Part shown: positions 48,690 through 59,355 of the stretch, piece after piece | Layout: each line of letters starts with the position of its first letter | Position numbering within the stretch: position 1 is the first letter of the stretch | NCBI GenBank assembly: GCA_037176725.1 | Contig: JAZBRS010000029.1 | Span: 40,744,001 to 40,808,000, forward strand | Length of the DNA stretch: 64,000 bases | Source of the DNA: Posidonia oceanica | Taxonomy: Eukaryota; Streptophyta; Magnoliopsida; Alismatales; Posidoniaceae | Reading direction: 5' to 3' | Program-made: the position numbers and the translations under genes | The notes under the pieces: model-generated | Databases searched by the model: none | Told to the model about the DNA's origin: nothing | What the model saw: the letters and a program-made list of their open reading frames with translations, nothing else

Positions 48690-49435
48690 TGCCCTTTCAT
48701 TGAGTGTAGTCTACACTCTCGACAGGGACCGTCGTTCTATGATACGCAGGTTGATAAGCGAGAGGTCCATGATGTTCCCAGGTGTTGGGCAAAGGGGGTT
48801 GACCTCTTCTCTGCTAGCTGCGTTGGCTTTATTTATCATAATCGGGTGTCTTTTCATTGAATGTAACCTACATTCTCGACAGGGACCGTCATCTTATGAT
48901 CCGTGAATTAGTAAACAAAAGGTCCACTAATATCGTTGGCTTGGTTTGTCAGATCAGGCATCCTTTCATCAAATGTTGCCTACATTCTCGACAGAAACCG
49001 TCATCTCATAACCCAGGAATTAGTGAACAATGAGTCCACTAAATACCGTTGGCTTTGTTTGTCAAATCAGGTATCCTTTCATTGAATGTTGCCTACATTC
49101 TCGACAGAAACCGTCATCTCACGACCCGTGAATTTAGTGAACAATGGGTCCACTAAATACCATTGGCTTTGTTTGTCAAATCAGGTGTCCATTCATCGAA
49201 TGTTGCCTACATTCCCAACAGAGACCGTCATCTCATGACCCGTGAATTAGTGAATGATGGGTCTACTAAATACCGTTGGCTTTATTGGTCAAATCAAGTA
49301 TCCTTTCATTGAATGTTGGCTACATTCTCGATAGAGACCGTCATCTCATGACCTGTGAATTAGTGAATGATGGGTCCACTAATGCCATTTGCTTTGTTTA
49401 CCCAGTTTTGCTTTGGGATCATGAACAAGGAGTTT
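48690..49435 (+). repeat. About 114-bp tandem array, 6 copies
   Basis: Units contain TTTCATTGAATGTTGCCTAC, CTCGACAGRRACCGTCATCT and CCGTTGGCTTTGTTTGTC. It separates two arrays of the 40-bp family. Confidence 0.9.
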
Positions 49436-49440
49436 TTTGG

Positions 49441-49983
49441 AAGACACGACCAAAGGGGTCGATTTGAAAGACAGCCTAGGGGATTGCCCGAGGGGGTTGA
49501 ACAGGAAATTTAAAAGACACAGCCAGGGGGATTGCCCGAGGGGGTCGAATAGGAAATTTAAAAGACACAGCCAAGGGGATTGCCCGAGGGGGTCGAACAG
49601 GAACTTAAAAAGACACAGCCAAGGGGATTGCCCGAGGGGGTCGAATTGGAAGACTCTACCAGGGGGATTGCCCGAGGGGGTCGAATTTGAAAGACTCTAC
49701 CAGGGGGATTGCCCAAGGGGGTCGAATCTGAAAGACACTGCTAGGGGGATTGCCCGAGGGGGTCGAATTTGAAAGACACTGCCAAGGAGATTATCCGAAG
49801 GGGTCGAATTTGAAAGACTCTGCCAGGGGGATTGCCGAAGGGGTCGAATTTGAAAAACTCAGCCAGGAGGATTGCCCGAGGGGGTCGAATTTGAAAGACT
49901 CATCTAGGGAGATTGCCTGAGTGGGTCGAATTGAAAGACTCAGCCAGGGGGATTGCCCGAGGGGGTCGAATTGAAAGTCTCAT
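49441..49983 (+). repeat. 40-48-bp tandem array, about 13 copies
   Basis: Unit GGGGGTCGAATTTGAAAGAC then TCTGCCAGGGGGATTGCCCGA; the first few copies carry an extra 7-8 bases. Related to the array at 48,197. Confidence 0.9.
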
Positions 49984-50078
49984 TCTCAAATAGTGTTGGC
50001 TTTGTTTACCCAGTTGTGCTCCGGGGTTTCTAGATTTATCTTTTTCTCTGCTCTGGAGCGTTGGACCCTTGATCTACT

Positions 50079-50255
50079 GTGTCCAACGTTAGACACACCT
50101 ATTCCTGCGTCTAACGTTAAATGGCCTGACGGCTGCGTTTAACACCTCGAGACAGACTGCCTTTCTTTCCTTGCTTGATATCACCAATACGGCAGTAAAT
50201 CTATGATTTCTCGATTGCTTCCTTTCCTGTGAGGATTCCATGGCCTATATTAAGC
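50079..50255 (+). promoter_or_regulatory. Putative promoter of PMD-1 with dyad motifs
   Basis: Motif copies GTGTCCAACGTTAGACAC (50079-50096, nearly a perfect palindrome) and GCGTCTAACGTTAAATGG (50107-50124). TATATTAAG at 50247-50255 lies about 90 bases before the PMD-1 ATG. Confidence 0.5.
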
Positions 50256-50341
50256 CCCTCCCTTGGCTTAGGATTTCAAAACACAAGTGAAACTCTTCTT
50301 TGTTTGTTTCTGGTATTTGTGAGGGAATTGCAACTGTCCTC

Positions 50342-51723
50342 ATGGATTTGAATGAGATTCCTTGTCACGCTTTTAAAGTGGCCAACTTTTCCTCCCCTTC
50401 CGACCAAATGTAGCTTCGATTAGAGGCTATGCCTAACCATCTGGTGAATCTTCTGGTGAACGAGAAGGTATGCTGCTTTCTTTTCCTTTTCTTTCTTCCG
50501 TTTTTCTTTTGTTTTTCTTTTCCTGTACCGATCTCTTCCTTTTCTTTTCCTCTTTCGTAGCCTCTAGCTTCCTCAAATAGTGACAGGGATGGTAAGGCCT
50601 ACCAACTGGATTGGGTCCAAAATTTCCGAACTTGGACACTAAAGAGGTACCGAGAGCAATTGGAGGAGGTTGGCTTCTGTCAAATCCTCTAGCAACTGCG
50701 GCAGCCCATTGACTAGAAGGCACTCTTCGGCCTTTATGGGCTATGGAACCCCCTTACCCACACATTCTTCACCTCTGCAGGGGAGCTTACTATTCTTCTG
50801 GAGGAGGTAAGCACTTTATTAGGCACTCGACCTGCTAATCCTTCCATTTATTCCAGGGATGCATAGTTGCGTACCTATTGCCAACTAGGGTGGTAGGATC
50901 TTTCTCTCTCCTAAAACGCATCTTTGGCTCCATCATTGCCCTTGAGGATCTGGTGCTGGATGGCTACATCAACCTCACTTCTCTGTGGAAATTCTTTTCA
51001 AAGCAGCGGGACGACATTCGTTCGAAAGCCTCTTGCCTGGAGTGCATCTTTATCTTGATTGGTGGGTTGGCGCTCTTCGCAAATGAGGCTCTAACCATTA
51101 GCGCATATCATGCTGAACTTATGTGCATGAGCATCTGCAATCTGGAGAAAAGCTTGAGTCAATCTGTGCTGGCCTTCACCATTTGGGGTTTATCCAGTGC
51201 TTGCCTCAGTGGACCATTCTTTGGGTCGCCTTTTCTGGTTCTGCGGTGGCTGGATGAGCATATTCTGCTACCTGCTCTTGATGCTGGTCTTCCCCTCAAG
51301 GAGTATGTTCAGAGGTTCTGCATATGTGAGGTTAAGCCTCAGATTGATTTCTTCAATCACCTCTCAACATTCCGGACAGCCTACAATCCTGAGTATTTCT
51401 TGACGCTTGTCGGGGCAACAGAATTCGTGAGGTACAATCCCCAACGCTGCTTTTCTATGTTGGGCATTCCTCGAGCTATACCTCCCATGCATCGCTTCTC
51501 GGATATGATCCTTCCGCGCCTGAGGGACACCCCTGGAGATCTTGCTCAAGTCTACTTCCACTCCGGCATCTGGGATGGAAAAGGACAGAGTCGCGTCCTT
51601 TCTTTGTGGGATAATCCAAATGTGGACCGTGAAGCCATCTCCAACACTACTCATGATGTTTGGTACGAGGGGGTGAAGCCCAATTTATTTATTGAGTTTC
51701 CTGCGAAGAAGCAAAAGTTGTAA
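50342..51723 (+). pseudogene. PMD-1: plant mobile domain gene, three exons, broken
   Basis: Antisense to Tat-C pol. Exons 50342-50467, 50561-50806 and 50857-51723, all joined in phase 0 with GT/AG introns of 93 and 50 bp. Exon 2 carries GLYGLWNPLTHTFFTSAGEL, the N-terminal PMD pattern; exon 3 has LIGGLALFANEALTISAYHA, GPFFGSPFLVLRW and RYNPQRCFSMLG, shared with PMD-3. It ends EFPAKKQKL, a basic tail. About 412 codons. Three TAG codons break it: near 50,408, near 50,690 and near 50,717. Fused exons keep one frame, so it decayed recently by point changes. The function of PMD proteins is poorly known; some act in transposon silencing. Confidence 0.75.
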
Positions 51724-51874
51724 TCAATATTTTATCTTTAATCATCAATTAAAGTCATATTTTATTTTCCTTTGCCTACTTCCCCTCTTTCTAGCACATC
51801 TTCATGGTTTTTATCAAAGAGAACTTAAGTTCAAAAAACTCCCTGTATCAGAGGTGTTAGATGCATGAACTGGC

Positions 51875-52019
51875 GCGTCCAACGTTATCCACGAGATTTC
51901 CTGCATATAATGTTTTCCCTTCTTTGGGGTGTTGGACACGTCAGTTTACGCGGACAACGTTTTTGCCTGCCGACGCGTTGGACGGCCCAACTCACGTATA
52001 TAACGTTGATTGGTATAAA
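51875..52019 (+). promoter_or_regulatory. Putative promoter of PMD-2 with dyad motif
   Basis: Motif GCGTCCAACGTTATCCAC at 51875-51892, further TTGGACACGTC and CGCGTTGGACGG words, and TATAAAA at 52013-52019, about 124 bases before the ATG. Confidence 0.55.
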
Positions 52020-52142
52020 ACCTCTGTTTTACACAACAGGCGGGCATCCTTTCTTCCTCTTCTCCTCTTCTCTGGCGATAGCGATCTTCTCTCCTCCAGT
52101 GACGTCTCCCTGATTTCGGCGAGGTCCCTTCTTCCATTCAAG

Positions 52143-55100
52143 ATGGAGAAACGGATTTCCTACTTCTATTCTCAGGCGGCGAAACGTGCCCAGATGGGAC
52201 CCGAGCCTTCAACTCCCGGCGAGCCCGCATTGGAGGCTCCAGCGGCTGCCCTGACTGTAGAGGAGACGGCGGTGGTGACTATAGAGGTTGGTGCTGGGGC
52301 TGCGGGGGGCGGAGCTACGACCGTGGAGGCCGGTACCAGGGCTACGGGTGGCTATGTTGTGGCTACAGAGGTGGTGGCCGCAGGTGGGGACGCCGACGAT
52401 TCGGCTAGGGCAGCGACTGTGGCTATAGAGGTGGTGGCCGCAGTGACTGAGGTGGTGGTGACTGGTGGGGATGCCGTGGAGGCCGAGGTAGTGGCTGGGG
52501 TAGTGGGCGACAATTCCATGGAGGTCGAGGCTGTGGCTGCAGCGATAGAGACGGAGACTGCCGGCGATGACGCTACGGAGGTTGGGGCAGTTCCAAGTGC
52601 GAGCTCCGACGATTCCACTAGTTCCAAGGTAGAGGACTCAGAGGAGATGGTTTCCGAGGAGGAGGTGGCCGAGGTGGCACCTGTCGACCCTCTGGTTGCT
52701 CAATTTGGTGAGAACGATGGGTGGTACCACAACATTCTGGATTTCGTCCAGCAGGAGGAGGAGGGTGGCGCCATGGATCCCCTGGACTTTTGGCAAGCCC
52801 AGATTCCCCACGATGAGGTTCAGGCGTCGGGACCGTGTAGGAACACGTCCCAGATGGAGTATGCCACTACCACTTTGGCCTTGAGAGGACAGGTAACCCT
52901 CCTTTTAATCTTTTCCTCATTTAATTTGATTATATCTACCTACTTGACAATTCTTTTCTCTTGCAGAGTCGGGCCTCGGCAGTGGTTCAGTGTTACTGGG
53001 GGCGGGTCCACCGATCCTATGACATGCTGGCTCCCTTTCAGCAGGAGTGCCTAGGCGAGATGGGATTTGGACACTTCCTATCCATTCCTGACTTTCCTCT
53101 ACGTCCCATGTTTCTGGAGGCAGTTACGGAACGGTATAACTACCAGACTAGCTCCATAGTTACGAGGGTGGGCGAGTTCATCCTTTCACTGGAGGACATG
53201 GCCCAGCTAACTGGCCTATGGGTGACGGGCCGCCTGGTGACTAGACGGGTTCGCTCAGATTATACTGCCATGGTGAGGGAGCTGGTAGGCAGGTAGGTGA
53301 CTATGTATGGGCACCAGCTCTTAGTCATTTCTTCTGTGATTCACCGGGTCGAGGAGTTGGCAGCGACGATGGCTGAGCCAAGCGTAGAGGCTGACCAGCA
53401 GCTCAGGGCTTTCCTATTGGTGCTGTTTGGGGAGGTCCTCTTCTCCCATGCTTCTTCAAAGCTGTCTGCCGTCTTCCTGCCTCTTTTGGCGGATTTGGAT
53501 TGAGTGGGAGAGTATGCTTGGGGAGCAGCTAGCTTAGCTCACCTGTACTCGACCCTCTTCTGCTTTACCAATGGCAGTTCTTGTCAGTTGGGTGGGAACT
53601 TGCCTTTCCTCCGGGTAAAATAATATACTTGTTTGCTTGCTTGTAAATACTTCTTGCACGATATGATATAATAATTGAACACTTATGTTTCTTATGCAGA
53701 TGTGGGCGTGGGATCACTTCGCCTTCTTGCGAACCACTCCTCCTCCTGTTCCTCTGGCGGGCGTACCTTTCCCCCGAGGATTATTCTGGGCTGATGCTGA
53801 GCAAGCCCTCGAGCCAGTGGATGACAACCGCTATGTCGGTCTACTTTTCGAGTTGCTGGTCCCAGCTCAGGTAACTTGCCTCTTTTCTCCTTTCTGCTTC
53901 TGCTTATTCATTCATCTGATATTCCTTTTGTTCTTTTCAGGTGGTCTGGTGCCCCTATGCTGAGGGGGAACACGAGGACGTCCCAGAGATTGCCTGGGAT
54001 CGGGTCATCTTTACCAGGGACATTTGGATCCACTACTGGAACCATTGCCATTTCCAGCAGATCAGCAGGGCGCTTCGGCAGTTAGGGCGCTGATAGATCC
54101 AGCCTCTCCCTCCTCCTCATAGGGTTTGGCGGGAGACTCGAGGCGAAGGCAGCCGTGCTCATCACTAGGTCGACGTCTATGGCCCGTAGCTGCTGGACTG
54201 GGCTCGTCATGGCTCTCCTACTCCGGTGGACGTGACAGAGGAGGATGAGGCTGCCTGGGCCGGATGGATGGACGCTGAGTTCTCTTCGCTGATGATCTTC
54301 CACCGGACCCACTTCCTCGGGCACTTGAACCTTCCTATGGGGGACTCAGACCTTGGGGAGGCTGTGATGTCCCAAGTGGCACTGCTGGCGGAGGCTCAGT
54401 CATATCGTGCCCAGCTGGAGATAACGGTGAGCTTTTAAATTTTATTTATAACCTGCCAATTCAATTTGCTAACTTGCTTCTTTTCTTTTTGTAGCTCAAG
54501 GCTGGAGACGAGCAGGCTCAGCAGGAGTGGGGCTTGACTCAGCAGCTCTCTGCTCTGATTGGGGAGATTGAGCGCCTCCGTGCTTCTGCCTCTCAGGTAG
54601 ATTTGAATTTTTAGAGCTTTTATAACCTGATTATGAACTGTAGCTAATTGTATATTTTCCTTCTTTGCAGCCTTCTACTAGTTCTACGCCTCCCCTTAAT
54701 CACTCGGAGGAGATCTCCCGACTCCAGGATAAGGTATAAATATTTTTCTACTTTTGGATTAAGTCCTTTCTTGATTCTAACATTGTTGCCTGCAGGTTGC
54801 TTATCTGGAGAATGAACTGAAGGAGCAGGCTGGTGACTTTATTGCTGCTAGCTCAGTCGGGAGACTGGAGGAGTTGAAGGGGACTGTCACCTCCCAAGCC
54901 ACCCGCATCTGGGAGTTGGAGCAGCAGGTTGCAGACAGGGATGCTAAGGTTACCAGGACTCAGATGGTATAATCAGCTTTGCTTCAGCTTTTCTCTTATT
55001 TCTTTGTCCTTACTTGTATAATCACTCTCTTTTCCTTTCTACAGAGTTTGCATGGCACCGAGGGGGTCATCTCACAGCTTGAGATCGAGCTAGGACACTA

Positions 55101-55353
55101 CAGGAAGCTTGCCTACATAAGTGGTGCCAAGTTAAAGCAGCCAGTTCCTCCTCCACCGAGCCACCATTCAGGTAGTCACCGCTCCCGATCTGTCTCTAGG
55201 GCTCCGTCAGGTGTTTCAGTTCGTCAGTCTCCTCAGCCTCCTACTGTTCCTCCTTCAGTTCCAGAGGGTGAGGGAGAGAGCGTCCGTCAGTCTCCTCAGC
55301 CTCCTGTTGCTCCTTCTTCAGTTCCAGAGGGTAAGGGAGAGAGTGTCCCTTAG
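52143..55353 (+). pseudogene. PMD-2: PMD plus coiled-coil gene, eight exons, broken
   Basis: Exons: 52143-52892, 52967-53614, 53700-53870, 53941-54426, 54495-54596, 54671-54733, 54796-54966, 55045-55353; introns have GT/AG ends and are 67-85 bp. Residues 1-240: Ala/Val/Gly/Glu-rich low complexity. Exon 2 has the PMD core (FLSIPDFPLRPMFLEAVTER, VGEFILSLEDMAQLTGL). Exons 3-4 continue (MWAWDHFAFL, WNHCHFQQISRALRQLG). Exons 4-8 form a coiled coil (LEQQVADRDAKVTRTQM) and a Pro-rich tail with two SVRQSPQPP repeats. Breaks: TAG near 53,294, TGA near 53,502, and stops plus a frameshift between 54,090 and 54,230. An AATAAA lies at 55403. The start MEKRISYF is the first ATG after the TATA box in this frame. 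Confidence 0.75.
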
Positions 55354-55791
55354 ATAGATCTTCATTTTGTACTTCAGGGGTATGCCCTGGTGATTTTTGT
55401 AAAATAAACTTATTTTTGAATGAAGAATTTCTGCATACTCAACAAAATTGTCAAATATCTCTTTTGAATTACCTTTCTCGGAGTTAAAATGAATTTAAGC
55501 GACCAATATAGTTAACTTGAAACCAGCGTATTCATTTGAAATAATATGTAAATGACAAAGTTATGAAGAAAGATTTCACCTGTGAGCTTTAAAATCAATT
55601 TTTTTAGGTTGTCGGCGCCTTAGCAAGCCATTAACTCAATGAAATGCATACTTGATGATTCTGAATAGCCCGAATGTCCAAAAAATACGAAACCAGCGCT
55701 CGCACGTGTATTCCAACTTGATTAAGCCTTTGGAATCGACAAACGTGGTTTATGCAACTCAAACACCAATTTAGGGGAGCCGTAGCCAAGT

Positions 55792-56067
55792 TCAGTAACT
55801 TAAGTCATTGATAAAACGTAAGACGCGTGATCTGGTGCGGCTAATGTTATACGCTGGAATGTCTGCGTCCAATGCTGAAAGCTGGTTTGAACGCAAGACG
55901 CTTGATATGACGCGTATTACATAGGACGCGCCAGTTCAAGCGTACAACGAAGCGAGCACAGAATCCTTTCTTTTCTTTCTTGCTCTTGGCTAATTTTCTG
56001 GAATGCTGCAAGATTTTCTCAATGCCCACATGGAGGATCTCCGACGGTCCTCCTGTGCTTATAAAAG
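55792..56067 (+). promoter_or_regulatory. Putative promoter of PMD-3 with dyad motif
   Basis: An 85-base block from 55,792 (CTTAAGTCATTGATAAAACG, then GCGGCTAATGTTATACGC at 55837-55854) that recurs at 57,672. Further GACGC words follow. TATAAAAG at 56060-56067 lies about 94 bases before the ATG. Confidence 0.6.
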
Positions 56068-56160
56068 CCTGACGACCCCTTGGGATGCATACACCTTGTT
56101 CCTTGTATTTTTGCTTGTATTCTTTTGCTTGTGCTTGTCCATCCCTTCTCCCTTGTTCTC

Positions 56161-57453
56161 ATGGCATCTGCTTCAGTCCCCAATGTCTCTATGCACAATA
56201 AGAGAGGAATTGCAAAACCTCTGGAGGAAATTGAAGGGTACATGATGTCCCATATTAAGACCGAGAATGTATGATTCTCCTCATTGGTTTCTCACCCTTT
56301 CTTGTTTCTCATCTTTTGCTCTTGTTTGCAGGAAATTCTCGATTTTACGAAGGCACCCTGTTTTGACAATGATTTTCCTTACTATTCTCCCTGGGTGAAG
56401 GAATTTGTGCCTTGGGCTCTGGAAAGAAAATCCGTCTTAACACACACAAGCTTTGGTGGGCTCTTGGACTTGTTGGGAATTGCTTTGGACTGGCCTTTGC
56501 TCCATGCCTTATGCGCTTTCTGGAGTACTAAAACTCACACTTTCTTCCTCGGGGGCTGTGAGATGACGATCTTGGTGGAGGATGTTCACGGCCTTCTTGG
56601 TGTTACTCAGATTGGGGCCTTCCAATCAGATACCAACTTCCCATTGCCATATGGAAAAGCAAATATGCAAGTGTTCATGGATCGTATCTTCACTGCTCCA
56701 CCCACTTTCCCGGTACTCAAAGGTCGCCGGCTCAACTTGGCACATCTGTATTATAGCTTCCGCCGGATCAAGGATTCTGCCATCGAGGATCAACTACAGA
56801 TCTGTCTACATTTATTGATTGGAGGTCTCACTGTATTTGTCTCCAAGGACTTTACCTTGGACGTTTATCATATCGAGCTCTTGGTGGGGCTCACCGAGCA
56901 CTTTTGGTGTTCTCCTTCGGTTGCCATCCTTGCAGCCACATACCTCGGTCTAACTAGTGTATCAACCAGAGGGGATTTCGTAGGCTCTCCTTTTCTTCTT
57001 TCCAAGTGGTTGCATGTCCACTTCCCGAGACTCAAGCTTGCGAAGACTGATCTTATTGAGGAGAGAATCTGCTTCCTGTCCTCTACTTCTATCAACATCT
57101 TCACACCCTCCACGCCATTTTGTCGCAAACACCAGGTGCAAGGGTCTCCGGTTGAATTAGAATTAATTGGGCCTACCCACTTCGTGGTGTACAACTCTCA
57201 TCGCTGCTTTGAGATGGTAGGGCAAAAGAAGGGGGTGCCGCCTCGACTAAGTTCTATTCCTCGTATCCGAACTCGAGAACGCGGCTTTTCAACTGATGCA
57301 GTGATGGTGTACTATATTCGAGCTCTTTGGGCGACCTTGGACCATCACGATGACTCAGATGGGACCCACTCTACTCCTTTGACTTGTTGTCTACTCCAAG
57401 AGGATGAGCACTGGAGTTGGTACTCAAAGCTGCTACCCAAGCCCAAGGAGTAG
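56161..57453 (+). CDS. PMD-3: plant mobile domain protein, two exons, intact
   Basis: Exon 1 56161-56268 (36 codons, MASASVPNVSMHNKRG), intron 56269-56331 (63 bp, GT/AG, pyrimidine-rich before the acceptor), exon 2 56332-57453 (373 codons plus TAG); 409 residues. PMD features: WPLLHALCAFWSTKTHTFFL and EMTILVEDVHGLLGVTQIG near residues 95-140, then CLHLLIGGLTVFVSKDFTLD and GSPFLLSKWLHVHF near 215-290. It aligns with PMD-1 through the second half. No stop or frameshift, unlike PMD-1, PMD-2 and pol. It lies antisense in the Tat-C 3' region, under its own TATA box and dyad motif. The start is chosen as the first ATG after the TATA box that splices in frame. Biochemical role unknown; some relatives help silence transposons. 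Confidence 0.8.
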
Positions 57454-57671
57454 GTTGAGGAGACCGACGTGTTGCGCAAAAAGAGGAAGAGGCCAATTAG
57501 ATAGGCCATCTTTATAGTTCATCTCTATTTTGATCATGTATTTTTAATTCAAGGGATGAATATATATTTTCTTTTATTTCATCTCCTATTCATATGCTTT
57601 GGACTGTGCTGAGTTTAAAAATACTCCATGGTGGCTTTGGCATTGTCTCAAGGACCCCTTTGTCTGAATTC

Positions 57672-57905
57672 AGCAACTTAAGTCACTATTAAAACGTAAG
57701 ACACTCAATCTAGCGTGGCTAACGTTATACGCGTGAAGTCCTGCGTCTGACGTTGCTTTGTTAGTTATTAAACGCAGAAGATGGAACGTCTAACGTTGAA
57801 TGCTGAGATTTGCCTGTTTAACGCCTCTGAACGATTTTCTGCACAATCTTAGCAAACTTGTTATTCCATCTAGGGTTACCATTGCCCCTAGTCTTATATA
57901 GATCA
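57672..57905 (+). promoter_or_regulatory. Orphan promoter-like block downstream of PMD-3
   Basis: Repeats the PMD-3 upstream block (AACTTAAGTCACTATTAAAA; motif GTGGCTAACGTTATACGC at 57715-57732; second copy at 57786-57803) and has a TTATATAG at about 57,893. No PMD gene follows; a tandem array begins at 57,930. It may be the left-over of a lost fourth gene. Confidence 0.45.
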
Positions 57906-57929
57906 AAACGACTTTCATGAAAAGAAAAA

Positions 57930-58200
57930 AAAACTTAAAATGACCTTAAAATAATGAAACCAAAATGACCTTTGAAAAAGCTTAGGATGACCTTAATACA
58001 ACGAAACCAAAGTGACCTTCGACAAACTAAGGTCTTATAATGCAATGAAACCAAAATGACCTTCGAAAAACTAAGGACCTATGAAACCAAAATGACCTTT
58101 GAAAAACTAAGGACTTATAATGCAATGAAACCAAAATGACCCTTGAAAAACTTAAGACTTATAATGCAATGAAACCAAAATGACATTTGAAACGAAAAAA
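57930..58200 (+). repeat. About 44-bp tandem array, 6 copies
   Basis: Unit AATGAAACCAAAATGACCTT then TGAAAAACTAAGGACTTATAATGC, with shortened copies. Confidence 0.88.
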
Positions 58201-59355
58201 CTTAGGTTTTGGATAACAAGCATTGGCCTCGGCTTTGTTGTCTAAAGATGATATGCCTGACGAGGGGCTGTCTCTTCTCGAGATCCCAGTCCTGACTCGT
58301 AGGCGAATACCAAGTGACCGTCCTAAATAGGAGGGGTCAAGTACGACTCGGAGTCGTAAAATTTCCTAGATTTTTGCATCATAGGCGTTGCTAGTTATCA
58401 GTTTCATGAGATGATGTTGGTTGGGTAGATTTTACCCTACTTTCTATTTTTTTGGATTTTTTATCTTTTGCTATTTTTAGATTTTTGGTTTTCTCATTTT
58501 TATTTGGATTTTTGGGTTATCTTATTTTTTGGATTTTTTGTTATCTTATTTTTTGGATTTTTGGTTATCTTATTTTTTTGGATTTTTGGTTATCTTTTTT
58601 TTTTGGATTTTTGGTTATCTTATTTTTTTGGATTTTTGGGGAGTAGAAGAATCTTCCATGGAGTTGGGAAACAAGAGACCTTATGGTTGGAAAACCTTAA
58701 TAATTGAGTCCCTTGTGCACCTTGGAGTCTAAAGATACTTCAGGCTTGCTTTGGCGCCTAACTACCCCTAAACCTAGGCTTCTGCCCCTTGCCTCTATGT
58801 GTGTAGTGTAGGGTGTGGTGAAAGAAAGTCAATGTCCTATCTTGGGATTTCAGCTAAAGATTTGGAGCCTATACCCCTCCTAATTCAAGGTTGATTCCTA
58901 CTGCGCTTGGTAATTCCCAATTTTCAGTTTTGACTCTTGGACAACTTCTTTGCTACCTTCTTTTCCATTCTCTTTCTTTTCTTGCACATGGATAGCTTCT
59001 TTGCTATCTTCTTTTACCTCTTTTCTTTTCTTGGGTACTCTGGCAAGCATCAGTAGTCTCACCCCCTTTTTGAATGCTTGGTCAACAGATATTCGTTGAT
59101 AGGCCGAGACACTCTTCTATTTGGTACACTCCCTTCTTTTCTGTGCTTCTAAGTTTGGCCTTTGACTCAAGGGATGTGTATGGACTTGTTCATGAACTGA
59201 GAGGGGGCTTCTTATGATTTGCCTCTATCTCAGTGTTGGACCATTTCCCCTCCTTCTCCCACAAGGTGTTTGTGAGGTGAGGCTAAGGTATGATTCCTAG
59301 GCTTTGGAAACAGTAGGTTCACAAGCACGGGCAATCTAATGGCTCAGTGTGCATG
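58201..59355. other. Tat-C 3' region between integrase and the gene module
   Basis: Holds a T-rich tract at 58,440-58,640 with TTATTTTTTTGGATTTTTGG repeats, similar to those of Tat-A and Tat-B. GGACAACTTCTTTGCTACC and GGATAGCTTCTTTGCTATC near 58,940-59,010 match words in Tat-A near 1,040-1,150. No gene. Confidence 0.65.

Noticed and set aside
43507..49983. CRISPR-like arrays
   Set aside because: The repeats are contiguous tandem units without unique spacers, in a plant retroelement.
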